A stretch of 7,698 bases of DNA from Minisyncoccota bacterium (GTDB taxonomy: Bacteria > Patescibacteriota > Minisyncoccia > Minisyncoccales > Minisyncoccaceae): the NCBI GenBank assembly GCA_028689175.1, contig JAQTWS010000023.1:1-7698 (forward strand). Direction: 5' to 3'. Both the position numbers and the translations under genes were made by a program. This document shows positions 5,423-7,698 of this stretch, one piece after another. The notes below the pieces were generated by a model. That model saw nothing but the letters and a program-made list of their open reading frames with translations, had not been told where the DNA came from and searched no databases. How positions within the stretch are numbered: position 1 is the stretch's first letter; each line of letters begins with the position of its first letter.

Positions 5423-5959
5423 ATGCCTGAGCTAAAAAACAAAAACCAAAAAATTGATAATAAAAAAATTATTATTAGTTTTTTAATACTTATTATTCTA
5501 ATTTTAGGAATTATTTCTTTTTTTAAACTAACAAATAAAAACAACATTTCGCTTGAAGTTTATGTTCCAACGCCAGAAGCTTCTATGAATATTGGAGAAG
5601 TTGGTTTGATGGAAGAAGGCGAGACATTGGATGTTGTCAATCCAGATGCGCTCGAAAATCCAGTTAGACCTTTAGACATGCCTACTCCAAGAGACATATT
5701 TCATACATCAGGAGTTATAACAGCCATTCAAGCAAATAGTGTTATAATAAAAGGAATTGGAACTAACTTTGATGACCAAAAAAAGAGAGATTTAACAGTT
5801 GTTATTGATGAAAACACAACAGTTAGTGGCGTTAAAGGGGATTTAAAATATTTTAAGCAAAATCTAAAAATAGGGGATGAAATTGCAATAGAAGCACCTT
5901 ATAATATTCATGGCAAAACAGAGTTTTTAGCAAAATACATTAATATTATCGAAGAATAA
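5423..5959 (+). CDS. Single-pass membrane-anchored protein, unknown function
   Basis: The 178-residue protein has a lysine- and asparagine-rich N-terminus (1-15), one strong hydrophobic helix at about 15-35, and then a region likely outside the membrane. An acidic, proline-containing linker spans about 45-93. A beta-rich domain follows from about 95 to 178 (SGVITAIQANSVIIKG, then DLTVVIDENTTVSG, then KIGDEIAIEA). This alternation of short strands with a GDEI step near the end resembles small OB-like or DUF5666-type domains found in many secreted proteins, but that is a weak family guess. Positive charges before the helix suggest the N-terminus is inside and the domain outside. It has its own promoter at the end of clpP, and stops 4 bases before the glycine-rich protein gene, so the two are likely expressed together. 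Confidence 0.8.
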   Translation: MPELKNKNQKIDNKKIIISFLILIILILGIISFFKLTNKNNISLEVYVPTPEASMNIGEVGLMEEGETLDVVNPDALENPVRPLDMPTPRDIFHTSGVITAIQANSVIIKGIGTNFDDQKKRDLTVVIDENTTVSGVKGDLKYFKQNLKIGDEIAIEAPYNIHGKTEFLAKYINIIEE

Positions 5960-5963
5960 AAAC

Positions 5964-7172
5964 ATGAACAAACAAAAAACCTTAATCTTTTCATTATCAG
6001 CAATATTATTCCTTGCTTTGTCTTTTATAGTATATAGCTGGAAAGAGCCAACGACTGCTATGCCAAGCGGATATACAGCTCCATTAAATACTAGCAGTAA
6101 TTTTCAAGAAAAATATGGACCATTAATTTTTCCAATGATGTACGATGGAGATACTTGTGATGATCCATCAACAGGGAATTGTCCTTATTATATTAATCCT
6201 AGTGGGGATAGCATAGTTTCAGGAACTATTACCGCAGCCAACCCTACAGAAGATAGCCATGTTGCCACAAAAGAATACGTTGATAGTAATGGAGGCTCTC
6301 CGGCAATAAGCAAATATTTTGGCTCTGGCATGGATGGTGATGTTACTATCTCTACAAACACAACTCTTGCTAAAGACATGGAATATAAAAATCTTACAAT
6401 AAAGTCTGGAGCCATTCTTAATCCTAATGGTTGGAGGGTGTTCGTTTCAAACACATTGACTATTGAGTCAGGAGGAAAGATAAGTAGAGATGGAAACAAT
6501 GGTAGTGGTAATAAAGGTGCAGTTGGAGGCGGAGGTCTTACAACTAATAGAGTAGGAGGATCTGCTCCTGGAGGTTATTGTAGGTTCGGTTGCGGTGTAA
6601 AAGGCTGCATTCATTCATGTTATGATACTGGTAATGGAGAATTTGGCGCTGGAGGAGCTGGCGGATCAGCAGCAGGATATGGTGGAGGTGCTGGTGGTAC
6701 AGGCAGTAACAAAAATATAGTTTTAAGAGAATATATTGACCCTCCCTCACAATCACAATTAGCCTTATTGCCTAGTCTCACATTAGCTAAGGTTGGTGGT
6801 GCTGGCGGTGGTGGCGGAGCAATAGATGACTACGATATCACTGGATTAAATGGCAGCGGTGGTGGTGGCGGAGGAATAATACATATTTTTGCTAAAAATG
6901 TTATTAATAATAGTTCCATAAGTGCTCGTGGGGGGAATGGAGGTTCAGGAAGCGAGTATTTTTATGAAAGGTATTCAAGATGGCATGGTGGTGGTGGCGG
7001 AGGTGGTGGCGGAGGTGGTTACATATTGTTAGTGTATAATACAAAAATAGGCACTGGAACTCTTGATGTATCTGGTGGCATGGGAGGAGCGGGGGCAAAT
7101 CCGGACCATGGCTATAATAATGGACAAAACGGAGGAGCTGGAATTATTAATGAATATCAAGTCAATTTTTAA
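5964..7172 (+). CDS. Glycine-rich surface protein, tail-fibre-like
   Basis: This 402-residue protein is probably exported and anchored by an N-terminal hydrophobic segment (7-24). It is followed by a SWKEPTT...PSGYTAPLN segment (25-42), a pattern common at the start of Parcubacteria surface proteins. Residues 101-109 read ATKEYVDSN, a motif frequent in phage tail-fibre shafts. Residues 126-174 have short repeated strands (DVTIS, NLTIKSGA, TLTIESGGKIS) like a beta-solenoid. From about 176 on, glycine clusters dominate, including eleven consecutive glycines at 342-352, alternating with short hydrophobic strands (GIIHIFA, GYILLVY) and ending in GGAGIINEYQ. Six cysteines form two groups, 65/73 and 206/210/215/219, and might form disulfides outside the cell. 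The design suggests an adhesive or structural surface protein; the target is unknown. There is no Shine-Dalgarno sequence before the ATG. LemA follows after 27 bases. Confidence 0.85.
   Translation: MNKQKTLIFSLSAILFLALSFIVYSWKEPTTAMPSGYTAPLNTSSNFQEKYGPLIFPMMYDGDTCDDPSTGNCPYYINPSGDSIVSGTITAANPTEDSHVATKEYVDSNGGSPAISKYFGSGMDGDVTISTNTTLAKDMEYKNLTIKSGAILNPNGWRVFVSNTLTIESGGKISRDGNNGSGNKGAVGGGGLTTNRVGGSAPGGYCRFGCGVKGCIHSCYDTGNGEFGAGGAGGSAAGYGGGAGGTGSNKNIVLREYIDPPSQSQLALLPSLTLAKVGGAGGGGGAIDDYDITGLNGSGGGGGGIIHIFAKNVINNSSISARGGNGGSGSEYFYERYSRWHGGGGGGGGGGGYILLVYNTKIGTGTLDVSGGMGGAGANPDHGYNNGQNGGAGIINEYQVNF
6987..7019 (+). repeat. Poly-glycine codon repeat within the surface gene
   Basis: Eleven glycine codons in a row include the 12-base unit GGTGGTGGCGGA twice in tandem (6990-7001 and 7002-7013). 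Similar GGT/GGC/GGA runs occur near 6790-6820 and 6857-6874. Slippage by whole units would keep the frame, so length variation of the glycine tract is plausible without inactivating the gene. Confidence 0.8.
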
Positions 7173-7199
7173 AAGATTAAGATCATAAATAAGAACATT

Positions 7200-7698
7200 A
7201 TGGACATATCAATAACAATTTTAATAGTTTTAAGTTTAGTTGCAGTATTCTTTATTGCAACATACAATGGCTTTATAGCTTTGATAAATAGATCAAAAGA
7301 AGCGTGGTCTGACATAGATATTCAATTAAAACGAAGGTATGATTTAATACCAAATTTAGTTGAAACAGTAAAGGGTTATGCAACTCACGAAACAGAACTT
7401 TTAGAAAAAGTGGCAGAAGCAAGATCAAGAGCTATGCAAGCACAAGGGTTAAAAGAAAAAGGTGAGGCAGAGAATGTTCTTTCTGGAACATTGAAATCAT
7501 TATTTGCAGTTTCAGAAAACTATCCTGATTTAAAAGCTTCTACTAATTTTTTAGAACTTCAAAGAGAATTAACAGACACAGAAGATAAAATTCAGGCAGC
7601 AAGAAGGTTTTACAATGGAAATGTAAGGGATCTAAATATTAAAGTAGAATCTTTTCCTTCAAATGTAATAGCTTCTATGTTTAATTTTAAAAAAATGG
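7200..7698 (+). CDS. lemA: LemA family protein, partial at right edge
   Basis: An open frame from ATG at 7200 runs 166 codons to the window edge without a stop; complete family members are usually about 185-190 residues, so only the C-terminal tail is missing. Residues 4-22 form a membrane segment. The family core follows: RSKEAWSDIDIQLKRRYDLI at 31-50, then PNLVETVKGYATHE at 51-64, and later ELQRELTDTEDKIQAARRFY at 119-138, with NVRDLN at 141-146. LemA proteins are membrane-anchored four-helix-bundle proteins of poorly defined function, often beside a membrane metallopeptidase or a TPM-domain protein, so such a gene may follow beyond the edge. The gene is 27 bases behind the glycine-rich surface protein, in the same direction, with no terminator between them. 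Confidence 0.93.
   Translation, partial: MDISITILIVLSLVAVFFIATYNGFIALINRSKEAWSDIDIQLKRRYDLIPNLVETVKGYATHETELLEKVAEARSRAMQAQGLKEKGEAENVLSGTLKSLFAVSENYPDLKASTNFLELQRELTDTEDKIQAARRFYNGNVRDLNIKVESFPSNVIASMFNFKKM

Noticed and set aside
6240..6300. Prophage tail-fibre gene
   Set aside because: The ATKEYVDSN motif is phage-like, but the protein has a membrane anchor and a CPR-type leader, and no other phage gene is nearby.
6188..7098. Minus-strand open frames opposite the glycine-rich gene
   Set aside because: They are mirrors of repetitive GGN codons and low-complexity sequence, without promoters or family features, on the antisense strand of a well-supported gene.

Overview
The window is AT-rich, compactly packed bacterial chromosome. 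It most likely comes from the Candidate Phyla Radiation (Patescibacteria), probably a Parcubacteria-like lineage. The reasons are an N-terminal surface-protein motif typical of that group in the glycine-rich protein (membrane segment, then a W...P...APLN segment), a NusA ending after its KH domains with an extended N-terminal domain, a LemA protein, very short intergenic gaps, and no recognisable Shine-Dalgarno sequence before any gene. All complete genes close with TAA except one that uses TGA, and no in-frame TGA is read through, so the ordinary bacterial code fits. The taxonomic call is inference; no rRNA gene is present.

Region 1 (1-375) is the odd part. It is an unusually GC-rich, repetitive stretch made of two word types on one strand, a 12-base unit TTGTCCGGGTTC and a 10-base unit TTGTCCGCAT, plus a 42-base exact direct repeat at 1-42 and 268-309. 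The array contains one perfect DnaA-box consensus (TTATCCACA) and a one-mismatch neighbour 12 bases away. The minus strand is also open from 365 to the left edge, in a frame rich in Asp-Lys steps. Whether this is a DnaA-binding region, a repetitive gene or a structural repeat cannot be settled here. The window may begin at a repeat-induced contig end.

Region 2 (380-1991) holds two hairpins, one a likely bidirectional terminator, then a minus-strand class II CCA-adding tRNA nucleotidyltransferase with an HD domain. A short divergent promoter region of about 70 bases follows.

Region 3 (1992-5392) runs on the plus strand: a small three-helix membrane protein of unknown function, then nusA, tig (trigger factor) and clpP. 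These link transcription elongation/termination, ribosome-associated folding and proteolysis. A promoter overlapping the stop codon of the membrane gene is followed by an intrinsic-terminator-like hairpin lying before nusA, which suggests attenuation of the nusA-tig-clpP operon.

Region 4 (5388-7698) is an envelope cluster: a near-consensus promoter at the clpP stop codon, a single-pass membrane-anchored beta-rich protein, a large glycine-rich surface protein with tail-fibre-like and beta-solenoid-like segments, and a LemA family protein cut off by the right edge.
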